From positions 1,736,001-1,800,000 of the forward strand of contig JAACJO010000003.1 in NCBI GenBank assembly GCA_013368445.1: a stretch of DNA of 64,000 nucleotides, written 5' to 3'. Below the pieces are notes generated by a model. That model saw nothing but the letters and a program-made list of their open reading frames with translations. It made no database searches and had not been told where the DNA came from. Positions within the stretch are counted from its first letter, which is position 1. Every line of letters starts with the position of its first letter. Source of the DNA: Leucocoprinus leucothites. Taxonomy: Eukaryota; Basidiomycota; Agaricomycetes; Agaricales; Agaricaceae. The position numbers and the translations under genes were made by a program. Shown here piece by piece: positions 50,030-61,001 of this stretch.

Positions 50030-52307
50030 TCATACTCCCCTTTTGTAACAGAGTGCAAGTTTTTGCCTCTGTTCTTGCCCCTTTACTCTATTCCTGATTG
50101 TTTTCGTAGTCAATAATCATAGTCCATCATCCATCCTTAATCCGTCTTGTATATGTCCTTACTGCGTAACATTAATAGCTACAATGTTATGAACCTCCTT
50201 AAATGCCTCGTCACAGGTGGTCCCTTTTCAGTATAGCTTCGCCGTCGCGACCTGAATAATGAGCGCGGAAGTTTCGCATTGCTTTGAGCGTCACTTCACT
50301 ATTAAAAAGGGGTGTCGATAGAAAAGACATCAGTTGATGACCACACGGTGACTCTCGGACCTCAACCCATTGACACTTAACTGGCTGATGGCCTGGATAT
50401 CGGACGTATATTCTTTTGTGTAGAATACACTTTACCTAGGGTTTTGAAAGGTGTCGAGCAAGATGCAAATAATAGGGCTGACTCGCTCAACCGGCCAGTA
50501 CAAGCTCTCCGACTCGGAGAACACCAAGGATCTCTCCAATGGTCAACAGAGTCAGACTTTATGGGGAATCCTTCCCACGTTTACAACAGAGGCCTCAGCT
50601 TTGTTGTTGAGATTACAGTCCTGTATTGAATATTTGAATGGAGGTTTTCTACACCTGTAACAGAAGCTGAGGCCTCTCAAAAACGCTGTTAGTGCTATAC
50701 TATCTTGGTCCATAGATCGCGGTAGAGTCCGAGCCAGTCACAATAGGCTCCACTTCCTTCACGATTGTGATATTTGTATGCGAAAGAGAGTCGACCCATA
50801 AGACCTACAGATCAAGTTGCAAGAACATGGTTGCCCAGAATGCTTTGTTATGACGAGGGGTACTGGAGTGTATACGGAAGAGACTGGGTGCTCAGGTCAA
50901 TAGGTGATCATAGGAGTATGTGTTGGAAAGCTGGAAAATGTAAGATGTCGTTGACACGATGAGAGGTGTGTGAAGCTCTAGTATCCGTTTGAACAAAGTG
51001 ACAAAAGAGGAAGTGCCACTCCATACAGGAAGCTGGGACACATCAAGTCGAGAGACAATCATCCCTGAAGTCTGATCAGTTCGGCGGCACGCCGACAGGG
51101 CGCATGTGGATTTCTGGAACTTCTGGGGTTTGGATATAAATCATAATCGTATGCCCTTTGGGCGAACAATTATCCGTTATTCATCAATTAGAAAAAGCAG
51201 TTGAGATCTTCGTGTGCTCCTAGGAAACCGCTGTGATCGATTTGACGAATTTAGATAGCAGGCGTGACCGTTCACATCAGCTCTTTGCGTCGATAAAAAA
51301 GGGCCCAGTGCCGCTGGTGGCCACCGAAACTCGTCCATCGCGGATTAAATTAATTGATTGTGGAACAGATGAAGACCAACACTCCCATGACTAGCGAAAC
51401 CGCTGAGCCACAAACAGCTCGTTCTTGTGCTGAAGGAACACCGCAGTGGCGAGGTGTACCGGTAATGTGGGTCAGGGGAGGGTCTATTCTGGAAGTATGG
51501 CGGGCTGTCAGCAAGTGTGTCCAGAACGGCCACCCGAATTTATGACGTGACTTAGCGGAATAGGTTGGGATGCCGTCCACCATTGCAGAAGGGAAGCATC
51601 GAGCCGCTAAGTCTGGACCGGATTAGCGCAGGTTTCAATAGGACCTACCAAGACCCTACTGCCTATATGTTCACAGCATCCTGCACCACGGGAGGGGGAG
51701 GGAAGCTGGGTTTGAAATATGTGACTCTCAGCTTCTATATCAGAAAGGGAGAGGCGGTAAGGTCATCTCAAGTCCGAGCTAGGCATTTAAGTGGGATCAG
51801 CGCCACGCTCGTCAGTACGAGCGCCCTAAGGCCCTTTGACCTGGACTGGACGTTCCAAGTTTTCAGTCAGGGGGGCTGCCGAGAGAATCTCGTCACTAAA
51901 TCTCGTGATGCTCAGAGAAATGTGGCGTTATTCGGAAAAAAAATTATAGAACATCGAGTATTATAGTTCCCGGAGAGATCTATGGGGATGACGCCGGTGC
52001 TTCGGATAAGCCGAGAAAAGGAGACAAAAGCACTCCGGACACGAATGGGGTGAAGTGAAGGGCACAAGTGAGAAGCATTCTCAGAAATCTGGGGTCTGAT
52101 GTAGTCGCTACGGGTCAGCCGACCAGGTGGCGAGAAGGTTCTTGGATCTGTAAGACACAACGAATATACAAGATCTCGACATGATATTTAAAAGAGCCAA
52201 AGTATTTCTTATCCACAGAACACCGGCACCGCGGAATCCCCTTATCGTTCTGGTGACCGTTAAACGCGGACCCCCCCAGTATCATTACATTTTCAAGCTA
52301 GTCTGGA
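50030..52307. other. gene-poor interval of 2.3 kb
   Basis: I found no open frame here with family-like sequence or convincing splicing. Several short frames overlap on both strands (for example 51345-51583). TATA-like strings occur (GGATATAAATC near 51132, CGATAAAAAAGG near 51291) without a supported gene behind them; the frame 51369-51545 after the second one encodes about 58 unrecognised residues. It may hold decayed sequence or a non-coding transcript. No terminal repeats of a transposon were recognised by eye. Confidence 0.45.
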
Positions 52308-52917
52308 ATGCAAGCTCGCCTAAGAATTGGTTACAAGCATCAAATCTCCTGGAAAGACATCGCCACAAGCCCGGGAGCACCTTTGACACGTATTCTAGAG
52401 AAAATAAAATCGGAAGGACTAAAAGACCTCTTACCCGAAGTTTCGCAAGAGATCAATGAACTGGATATCCCCCCCTTGCCTGAAGTTGTCGAGATTAAGG
52501 AACCAAGCAGGGAGAGGCAACCTACGGCGCCTACGAACCCAAAATTCGAACCACCTGACCCGGAACTAGACATGAGGTCCTGGTTCCATGCAATAGAAAA
52601 CGAGTTGAAAAAGGTACGGGAGAGGCCTTGCTTGGCATATTACCAGGTTTCTGAAGAGTTGCTTGTTCGACCAGAGGTCCGCATACGAAGTGGCCGCGAG
52701 ATGGCTTGACCTGATCCTCGAATTCCATGCACAATGTTTTGCAGAATACACAGTCGCAGCTGCCCATAGAAGTCAGCAGTGGAGGTTTGCAATGGCTAAG
52801 TGGAGACTCGCAGAGGTGCATCGGCAGATGACAAGAATCCGCGACGTTATTGAAGAGGCTTGGAGGAAACAGACGCAGCAATACTTTGTTCAGACAGTGG
52901 CGCCGCAGCCACTGTAA
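52308..52917 (+). CDS. hypothetical helical protein, possibly spliced
   Basis: The frame from 52308 continues to AAAAAG near 52613. A 61-nt intron (GTACGG...GACCAG) then joins it to a second frame ending at 52917. The product of about 180 residues has a Pro/Glu-rich middle (INELDIPPLPEVVEIKEP) and a long charged helix rich in Trp/Arg/Glu (RSAYEVAARWLDLILEFH; SQQWRFAMAKWRLAEVHRQM). The long, regular helical C-terminal half looks coding. The start could lie further upstream (ORF from 52181). No family is recognised; it may be lineage-specific. It stands alone at the edge of the gene-poor interval. Confidence 0.45.
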
Positions 52918-53247
52918 TCAGTTTTCGCGTCATATTAGTTGTACTTAGGGCTTCAAGGGAGGTTGTCCTCGAACTCAAATGACAAACCGTTTGTTTTTGC
53001 TCTCCATGAGGTTTCTCGGGCTCCCCACGAGCAACCACTTACCCGGGGTATCGTTGCAGGGATATCCCCTCGAGTGACTGGAGCCGACTGCTCGAATTCG
53101 TTGGATGACGAGTGAAGGCATGAGTTCCGCTTCCGCCTAAAATAACAACAGACTGACCGGCTTCTGAAGATCCCGAGTCAGCTACTAGTAACGACCCGTT
53201 CGTAAGACCCTCGTTCCATTTCCACGGTTTCTCGAGCGCGAGACACC

Positions 53248-55230
53248 ATGTCGTCTATATTCGTCCGCACGGCGGTGAAGCCTGGTGTGGTGGGGATGAT
53301 CTCTCGAGGAGCACTTCTAAGAGCGAGTCGGAGTGCCTGGCTACCAGCAAGTTCTCGCCACGTGAAACAATATCAAACCGCTTTTGGCTCTCAACCAACA
53401 TCTACCAATGCTTATCCCTATGGACCAGGGATTTCTCCTCCGCTCAAAGGCATCAGGATTCTGGATTTGACGCGTGTACTGGCTGGGCCAACCGCGACTA
53501 TGCTCCTGGCAGACCTAGGCGCCGATGTGATTAAGGTCGAGGAAATCACTCGGGGGGATGATACGCGTAGGTTTGGGCTAGTGCTCGGTCTATGAAAAGT
53601 CGCTCAATCGTGTCTAGGCTCATGGAATCCTCCTTCTGCGCCTCTTGCGGACGATGCTCCGAACGCATCGACCCACCTTCCACCCGAATCGGCTTATTTC
53701 CTTGCTGTCAATCGGAACAAACGGTCTATTACCGTCAACTTCAAGACTCCCCAGGGTCTGGAAATCATTCGGGAACTGGTCAAACGATCAGATATTTTGG
53801 TTGAGAACTTTGTGTCAGGAAAGCTGGCTAGCCTGGGTCTGGGTTGGGAAGATTGCAAGAAGATCAACGAACGATTGATATATGCGTCCATCACAGGTAT
53901 CTTTCATTCCTGGTTGGTTCCTTTGAACTAGTTACGATAAGCTTCCCTCTTCCAGGATATGGTCAAACAGGACCATACCGAGAAGCAGCTGGTTACGATG
54001 TAATAATCGAGGCAGAGGCAGGGCTTATGCATATGTGAGTGCAGGGCTATTATGCTGCAAGTTACTTGGGGGTCTCATTAAATTCTGTAAACGGACTAGT
54101 ACAGGGGAGCCGGACCGTCCGCCGTGTAAAGTCGGTGTCGCGGCAACGGATATTGCTACAGGCCTATACGCCCACGGTGCAATTATGGCTGGTCTTTTGT
54201 CCCGCCAACAGACTGGAAAAGGCGTCTGGATAGACTGTAACCTTTTTGAGACGCAGGTAGGTCATGTAGGGCCTTACGTGACTTTAGACTCATTTACATA
54301 CTGATTTGGGGCACCAGATAGCGGGGCTGGCGAACATTGCATCAAATTATCTTATAGCAAGCAAGGAAGCCTCGCGTCATGGAACTGCACACCCCTCTGT
54401 TGTTCCCTATCAGGTATTCAAGTGCAAGGAGGGGTTTTTGATGATCGGTGCTGGTAACAACAAACAGGTTCGTCGGCTGATCGATCTCAAGGGACAGGTA
54501 TTGACTGTGAATGTTGTGAACCCCTGCTGCATTGATTGGACCAAATATATGCGCGACTCCCCAGTTCAGACTCTTGGCCGAAAAGGTGTTGGAAGATCCT
54601 TCCCTCGCGACTGATCCCAAGTTTATAGACAACAACGCGAGGGTCAAAAATAGGACAGAACTCGTGCAAGTCATCACAAATAAACTGATGGAACATGACC
54701 GCGACTATTGGCTCAAGAAATTCACTGGACTCGGGTACGTGCAAGGAACCTAAAGGATTCCCGACATCCTTGCTAGTCTGATGGTTGATGGCACCGCTAG
54801 AATACCTTTTGGACCTATCAACAATATCCAACAAACATTTGAACATCCACAGGTAAGTCAGGGTGCACCCTATAATGCAACGTGTACTGGAAGGCCCTGA
54901 TTGGGGTGAATTTATTTTAGGCTGTTGCACGACAAGTAACAGTTGAGGTAGAGGTGAGTGAACAAAAACGAGTATTGGAAAGGAAAATTGAACTAGGGTC
55001 ATAGCATCCTCGAGCAGGTAAGATCAAGCTAGTTGCTCCAGCAGTGTCGTACAACGGGCAGAAGATGCCTGTGAATCGACCGCCACCGTGGCTCTCGGAG
55101 CACACAGAGGAGGTGGGTGGTGTGGAACATAGTATCCACAAAATGAACTCATAGTGCAATCTAGGTGTTGGAGGAGTTAGGGTACTCGGCAGAAGAGACA
55201 GCAGCATTGCGTGCGAAAGGAATAGTGTAG
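53248..55230 (+). CDS. SUGCT-like class III (CaiB/BaiF) CoA-transferase, mitochondrial
   Basis: A multi-exon gene starting [17 protein letters not shown], with an Arg/Ser-rich likely mitochondrial presequence. Family blocks: [102 protein letters not shown] (followed by the conserved catalytic-type Asp in [13 protein letters not shown]), [55 protein letters not shown] and [18 protein letters not shown]. This matches succinyl-CoA:glutarate CoA-transferase (SUGCT) and related dicarboxylate CoA-transferases. The first exon ends at 53566; the stop TAG is at 55228-55230. Substrate (glutarate, itaconate or another acid) cannot be told from sequence. The 330-bp gap before it contains no other gene. 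Confidence 0.87.
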
Positions 55231-55544
55231 TCACGGCGGCGCCGGTGATGGACGGCGCAAACGGAGGAGTGTGAGTTAGATACCTAGCTGTGAATAGAAA
55301 TAGGATAGTGATGAGTGTGACAGAAGCGTCACATGCAGCCATACTGGCGAGGCGCTGATCACATGGGCACGGAGATGACGTCTGTGTGACATGGAAACGG
55401 AGGTGTGACGGCAGGACGGCAGGAACCGAAGTAGGACCGTATAGAGACGGACCGCTGAGAGAGCGTTACTGTTGATAATCAGTCCTCATTCTCGCCATTT
55501 CTTATTTCCTTCCAAGGCCACTCTCCTTCTACCACCAACTCCCC
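55231..55544. other. intergenic, promoter of the Ypd1 gene
   Basis: This 314-bp gap lies between two plus-strand genes. The segment just before the ATG at 55545 is pyrimidine-rich (CTCATTCTCGCC...TCTCCTTCTACC), typical of fungal promoters without TATA. No other gene was seen. Confidence 0.4.
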
Positions 55545-56421
55545 ATGCCTACTACGGCCTCCCGTCCTCCTCCTCCATCACTCTCCCTCATCGACGATTG
55601 CCCACGCAGTCCTCCCTCGTATAACCCAAAGCACCCCACTTCTCTCCCATCCCCTAAGCCTGCATCCGCCCCTTCGCCTCGGACAGAAAAGAAGGCCCCT
55701 CTTAGCCCGCCTCCAGAGGTGGAGGTTAGGAAACTCGACAAGTCAGATCGCAGGCCCGACCTTCCATCCGACTCAAGAGTAGAGCCTTCGTCGGACCCTA
55801 AAGCAGACTCCAGACCTTCGTCTAGGGGGAAGGTAGCTGAGGACGATGAGGCGAAGGAAGAAGAGACAGGGAAGGGCGAAGCTCGAGGGGTAAGTGGGCT
55901 GTTCAATTCCCTCGTTCATCATTTGACCATCCCTCTTTCTCAGGTCGCTTCCAAAGACCCAATTGATTTGGAAGTCTTCGGCCAACTACTGGAACTCGAC
56001 GAGGATGAAACTTTTGAATTCTCTCGGACAATGGTTGAGGACTTTTACTCTCAAGCCGAGGGAACGTTTGAGGCCATGGATCGCCTTTTGTGCGTGTGCT
56101 CTCGCAAATTCGTCACCTAGCTGACTTAACTCTTGTCACATTAGTAAGAGTAAAAATCTCTCAGATCTCTCTGAAAAGGGTCATTTCTTGAAGGGCTCTT
56201 CGGCTGCAATAGGCATCACCAAGGTACAACGATCTTGCGAAGAGATCCAGAATTATGGCAAATTACAAGACAGAGACGAAAAACGCATTTCAGAGAAAGA
56301 GGCTCTGGAGCGTCTCAGTGAGGTGTTGGCGCGGGTTAGGGATGAGTACGAGGAAGCCAAGACTTGGTTGAATCAATGGTTCGATGATCCCAGTTTCAGG
56401 CGTGAGCATGAAATTGCATAG
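55545..56421 (+). CDS. YPD1: Ypd1-like histidine phosphotransfer (HPt) protein
   Basis: Exons 55545-55889, 55944-56089 and 56145-56421 give 255 residues. The C-terminal half is a four-helix HPt domain: IDLEVFGQLLELDEDETFEF, MVEDFYSQAEGTFEAMD, LSEKGHFLKGSSAAIGITKV with the phospho-accepting His in GHFLKGSSA, and CEEIQNYGKL. Fungal Ypd1 passes phosphate from sensor histidine kinases to Ssk1/Skn7-type regulators in osmotic and oxidative stress signalling. The first 115 residues are Pro/Ser-rich and disordered, an extension absent from yeast Ypd1 (167 residues). The first intron (54 nt) is stop-free and in frame, so its retention would only insert 18 residues. The final ~60 residues after the HPt core form a charged helix. 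Confidence 0.88.
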
Positions 56422-56915
56422 ACTTGCGGCATCACATGGGTCTGCACCGATATATTATGACCCCCACCGTGATTTTTGTGCGGCGGACGACTGGACAGGA
56501 TTTCCATACGCATTTTGCAGGAGTTTCGATCTGTATTGCTTCGTGTAACAACATCGTTGACCAGGAAAAGATCCGTGGGCGACGGGCTCAGTCCCGATGT
56601 GTGGTCTCTATCAAGGTTTATCCTCGGAAACAGCGACTCGTTGATCACTCCATGCGCCCTCTGAGCTTTTTGGACTCCTGCTTATTTACGTATATCTGTA
56701 TAGTACCATCGACTTGATATCGTGTACATCCGATCCCTATTTGCACCCTTTTTCTGCTGTCCGGACACGTTTTACCTTCGTCCATCTCCCTCTCGGGGAT
56801 ATATCTTCCTTCCTTTATCCCAAACGTTCCTGTCCGAGAAGAGCCTTCATGATGTCATCCTGGCACGTGACGTACATTGCCAAATGTCCGTGCATCGACG
56901 CGTCCGACGAGCCCA
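56422..56915. other. intergenic
   Basis: This gap of about 490 bp lies between YPD1 and CHL1, both on the plus strand. Overlapping short frames occur at 56424-56717 and 56714-56965, without recognisable sequence. No TATA box or repeat was identified. Confidence 0.4.
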
Positions 56916-59900
56916 ATGGATCTCCATCTTCAGACGCCAGACGCCTTTCCTGCATTTCCTTATGATCCGCCCTATTCTATCCAGGCAGAACTCATGCACC
57001 ACTTGTATGGGTCTATCGAGGACGGGGCCATCACCATCGTCGAAAGTCCTACAGGCACTGTAAGGGGACGCGTCTGGGATTTGGTGCTATTTCGGTTGAC
57101 CACCTATCCAGGGAAAAACATTGAGCTTGCTTACTGCCGCGTTGACTTGGTTGGAAGATGAGAAGAACCGTGCACGGAAGGGCAAGATGACAGAAATGCT
57201 TGGCGACGAGAGCGCAATGCATGGTAGTCAACCCCAAATTCTAACAAGAGTTTCCACTCACACTTAATCAAGCGAAGAACTGGGTGATAGAACAAACACG
57301 AGAGAGAATAAAAAGACAGCTAGAGGCAGATGAACAGGCTTGCCAAGAAAGGCTATTGTCTGCCAGAAAGCGTGAAGAGGTCATGCGCCGAGCGGCGAGG
57401 GCACGAGTTCTAAAAAAGCCGGTATGGTTTGCGGTGGATTGTGATGTTGTTTTGTACGCTCATTTTTTATTAGAAATGGGGTGCTGGAAGCCTGAAGGAC
57501 AACGCAAAGAAGAAGGAAGAAGTTGAGAATGGAGATGACGATGTATTTCTACCGGATGATGACCGAGGTGAACGAGACGAAGACGAAATCTTCATATCTC
57601 CTGCGCTACGCGCCTTGATGAACAAGTATGCATTCAGGTGGTTATCTGGTCACTGTTCTGAAAATTTCTCTCCTTAGAGTAGACCGGCCATCGCGCTCTG
57701 GTCTTGATGATGTAGAGGAAACAACATGTACCAAAGTCTATTACGCTTCACGGACACACTCCCAATTGTCACAGGTGCTTCCAGAACTTCGGAGACTCAA
57801 ACTGTTTCGATTATCCTCCTTTAGGAGTGCCCACCCCCTTCACCCTGAGAAACCTTCTATCCCAAGGAAAAGAGGGTTGGACGACTTGGAAGAGGGTGAA
57901 GATGAGACTAGAACACGCACGGTTGCTTTGGGTTCCCGACGACAACTGTGTATCAACGAGGAGCTTCGAAGTAAAACCCGCGACCTAGATGAGGGCTGCA
58001 GAGAGCTACTCAGCGGTAAGCTCTCCTGATCCTTCGCCTTGCTACCCGCGAAGACTTATGCCCCTGCCAGAAAAGGGTGATAAGCGTTGTCCATACCTAC
58101 CAACACTGGATGAAGACATTAAAATGATCGACTTCAGGGACCAGATACTTGCAGTCCCAAAGGATATCGAGGACCTCGCGGAAGCCGGGCGGTTAGTGGA
58201 GACGTGCCCTTACTTCGGCTCCCGTCGTGCCATTCCTCAAGCAGAAGTAAGTGAAATGAAGCTGTTGAAGATACTGCTTCTTACGACTCGGAACAGCTGG
58301 TCACCCTGCCCTATAACTTGTTGTTGCAGAAATCTGCGAGAGAAGCTCTTGGAATAGACCTAAAAGATCAGATAGTTGTGATCGATGAAGCTCATAGTGA
58401 GCTGCCTATCTTGATTTTTCATGCCTAAATCACTTACAATGCGTGTCCTAGATTTGATCTCCACGCTTCTTTCATTATCAACCATTCGCCTTCCATTCCA
58501 TGTTTTGGATACCTCATTACAGCAAGTATGCACCTATGTCTCGAAGTTCCGCACACGACTCTCAGCCACCAACATGGTCCATCTCAAACGTTTAATGGTA
58601 TTTTTGGATGCGCTAAAGAAGTTCATGGTTCAGTGGAAAGAAGACAAATGTGCGGAGCTGCGTAAGGCGAATGGAAAGATCGAGAGAGTCGATGTTTTTA
58701 CCGTCGCTGAACTTCTGGACCAAATGGGAAGGAAAGCTGCTGGAATTAATCTTTTAGAAATTGAAGGATATCTCAAGAAGAGTAAAGTAGGGGGTTATAT
58801 TTTTCTGTCTACTGCAATCGTTCATATTTTTTGGTTTGACAGATTGCACGGAAAATATCTGGTTATGCGGAAAAACAAGCCACGGAGAGCACCGGTCCGC
58901 CATCCTTTGCTTGCACGAGGATTGGAACTTACGCAGAAAAGTAGAAGCTCAGTCTTTGCGAGTTAGCAAGGGCCAGATCCCGCCTTTGCATACTGTGGAA
59001 GATTTAATGATTGCTTTGACAAATACGAATGACGGTAGAGCGCTCATCCTTCCGTCTATATCAATGTCACATTGATCAGGAATTTCTAGATGGACGGGTG
59101 ACCCTTACCCTGGCTGGTTCATGGGGTCAAGAGGAGGTGGAGATTAAATATCAACTGCTCAACCCTGCACCCAATTTCGTCGAGATCGCGAATGAAGCCA
59201 GGTCTGTCGTCCTTGCGGGCGGAACCATGTCTCCGGTGCATATTCCGGATAAAGTATCTAGACCTAAATCTGACTTCCGATTTTCTAGATATCTGATGTT
59301 ATCGAACAATTGTTCTCTCATGTACCCCCTGAACGAATCACAACCTTCTCTTGTGGTCACATCATTCCCGAAGAGAACCTGCAGGCTCTCGTAGTAACCA
59401 AAAGCCCGCGGGGAAACGACGTCGAGTTTAAGGCGGATAAGCAAGGAGATCCCAAAGTGGTAAATACGCAAAACATTTGTAAATCTAAGCTTTCTGACTT
59501 TCTGATCGACTTTATTCGGAGTAGGTTGCGGAGCTGGGACAGACCTTGCTTAATTTCGTCAATGTCATACCAGCAGGAGTGGTGGTGTTTTTCCCTTCAT
59601 ATAACTTTCTCAGGTCAGCAAAGGCTGCTTGGGAGAGAGCTGGTACACTACAGAAGTTCTCAATCAAGAGAGAGGCATGTTTCTTTTGTCTAGTGCTTCC
59701 CTCGTTTTTGACAGAAATCGGCTTTAGGTGTTCTTTGAGCCCGATGAATCAATTGATGTGGAGCGAGTGCTGAGTGATTATGCTAATGCGGCTGTGAGTG
59801 GCTTGTCGGTATCATTTCGGCGTCTGACATATACTTATTTTTACTTCCATTGTACGTAGACCTGTCCACCAGAAAACAAGAAGGGAGCGGTTCTCTTTGC

Positions 59901-60362
59901 CGTAATAGGAGCGAAGCTCTCTGAGGGACTCAACTTCAGTGATAACCTGGCGCGTGCAGTGATAATCATTGGCCTTCCCTTTGCCAATCTAGGATCTCCG
60001 GAGCTAAAAGAGCGATTGAAATACGTGAAACAACTGGAAGAGAAAAAGGGCGTCAAGAAAGAGAAGGGTCAGAAGGACGCCGCCGCCGAGCTGTATGAGA
60101 ATATGTGTATGAATGCAGTCAATCAGAGTATCGGTGCGTTAGCTCGTCTCGTTGACAGCGGTGGCTGATTAGGGGTGTAGGCCGTGCGATTCGACATAGA
60201 GATGATTGGGCGTCTCTGATTTTGTTGGATCGTCGGTATGCGTCATCGGCGATTCGAAAGAAGCTGCCGAAATGGATTGGGAGTAGGTTGTTCGTGCCTG
60301 ATAGTTTTGGGCAGACTATGAAACAGCTTGGTCAGTTTTATAAGGAGAAGAAGGATTCATAG
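56916..60362 (+). CDS. CHL1: Chl1/DDX11-type Fe-S superfamily 2 DNA helicase
   Basis: A gene with many exons (about a dozen). Start: [20 protein letters not shown], then [18 protein letters not shown]. Walker [18 protein letters not shown], is interrupted by a 52-nt intron (57060-57111) between Thr and Gly. The iron-sulfur region shows [24 protein letters not shown] and [13 protein letters not shown], with four cysteines spaced as in XPD/FANCJ/Chl1 helicases. [16 protein letters not shown] and VVIDEAHN (DEAH) follow, then motifs [54 protein letters not shown] and [14 protein letters not shown]. These match Chl1, needed for sister-chromatid cohesion. The stop TAG is at 60360-60362. Several inner exons are hidden in raw frames. 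Confidence 0.92.
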
Positions 60363-61001
60363 ACCCGGAGCTGGGATTGGCATAGAGAGTTTACAGTCAT
60401 AGTCTTGCCTCATTATCGGGCGACTGGCGATTATTTACGGACATCAAATATGTCATATCTTATGCAATGACAGTCTCCGGAACATATGCGATACTGATAG
60501 GTTGTTTTTTTGGCGCGTCTGACACGTCGGTGGCTTTCGTCCCTTCTGAATATCGGCATCTCAGTTCGTGGTATATTAGCGTGGTTTTTCTGCGAATGTT
60601 TACATCTTCACACGATCTGAACGCAACAGTGGTTTCCAGAATATCAGTTGGTGACCGAATGCTGAAACGCCGACGTCTGGATGCTGCTGTTCGAGGAGAG
60701 AAGCACGGGGGACACCGTAAACGGCTAGGGTAGCTCAGTTTGGCAGGACCCGAACATGGGAGGGGATCTAAATTAGAGGATTTCCGGCCCCGTGTTGTCC
60801 CTTACTACGACTGGCCAAACAACATTCCCTCGCTTCCTTGGACCAAGTAAACACTCACTCCGTCCCGACCTTCCTCCTCTACTTGCCCCTAATCCTTTCA
60901 TCAGTCACTCCTTTGATCCTCCCCCCGCCTTCTGCTCGGAGCCGTTCATTTTGGACTCTCCGGGCCGCCACACTCGACGTCATACGCTTTAGTATGCAGC
61001 G
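60363..61001. other. intergenic
   Basis: About 640 bp between CHL1 and the next plus-strand gene. An 88-codon open frame at 60467-60733 is not recognised. GGTAGCTCAGTTTGGC near 60729 resembles a tRNA A box but no B box or acceptor-stem pairing follows. The last 150 bp are pyrimidine-rich, as expected of a promoter. Confidence 0.4.

Noticed and set aside
51345..51583. Three overlapping short open frames on both strands
   Set aside because: Overlapping frames on both strands with no family-like sequence are expected by chance in this GC range.
60725..60800. tRNA-like A box (GGTAGCTCAGTTTGGC)
   Set aside because: The following sequence does not give anticodon and T arms. There is a partial ACCCGAAC string only.
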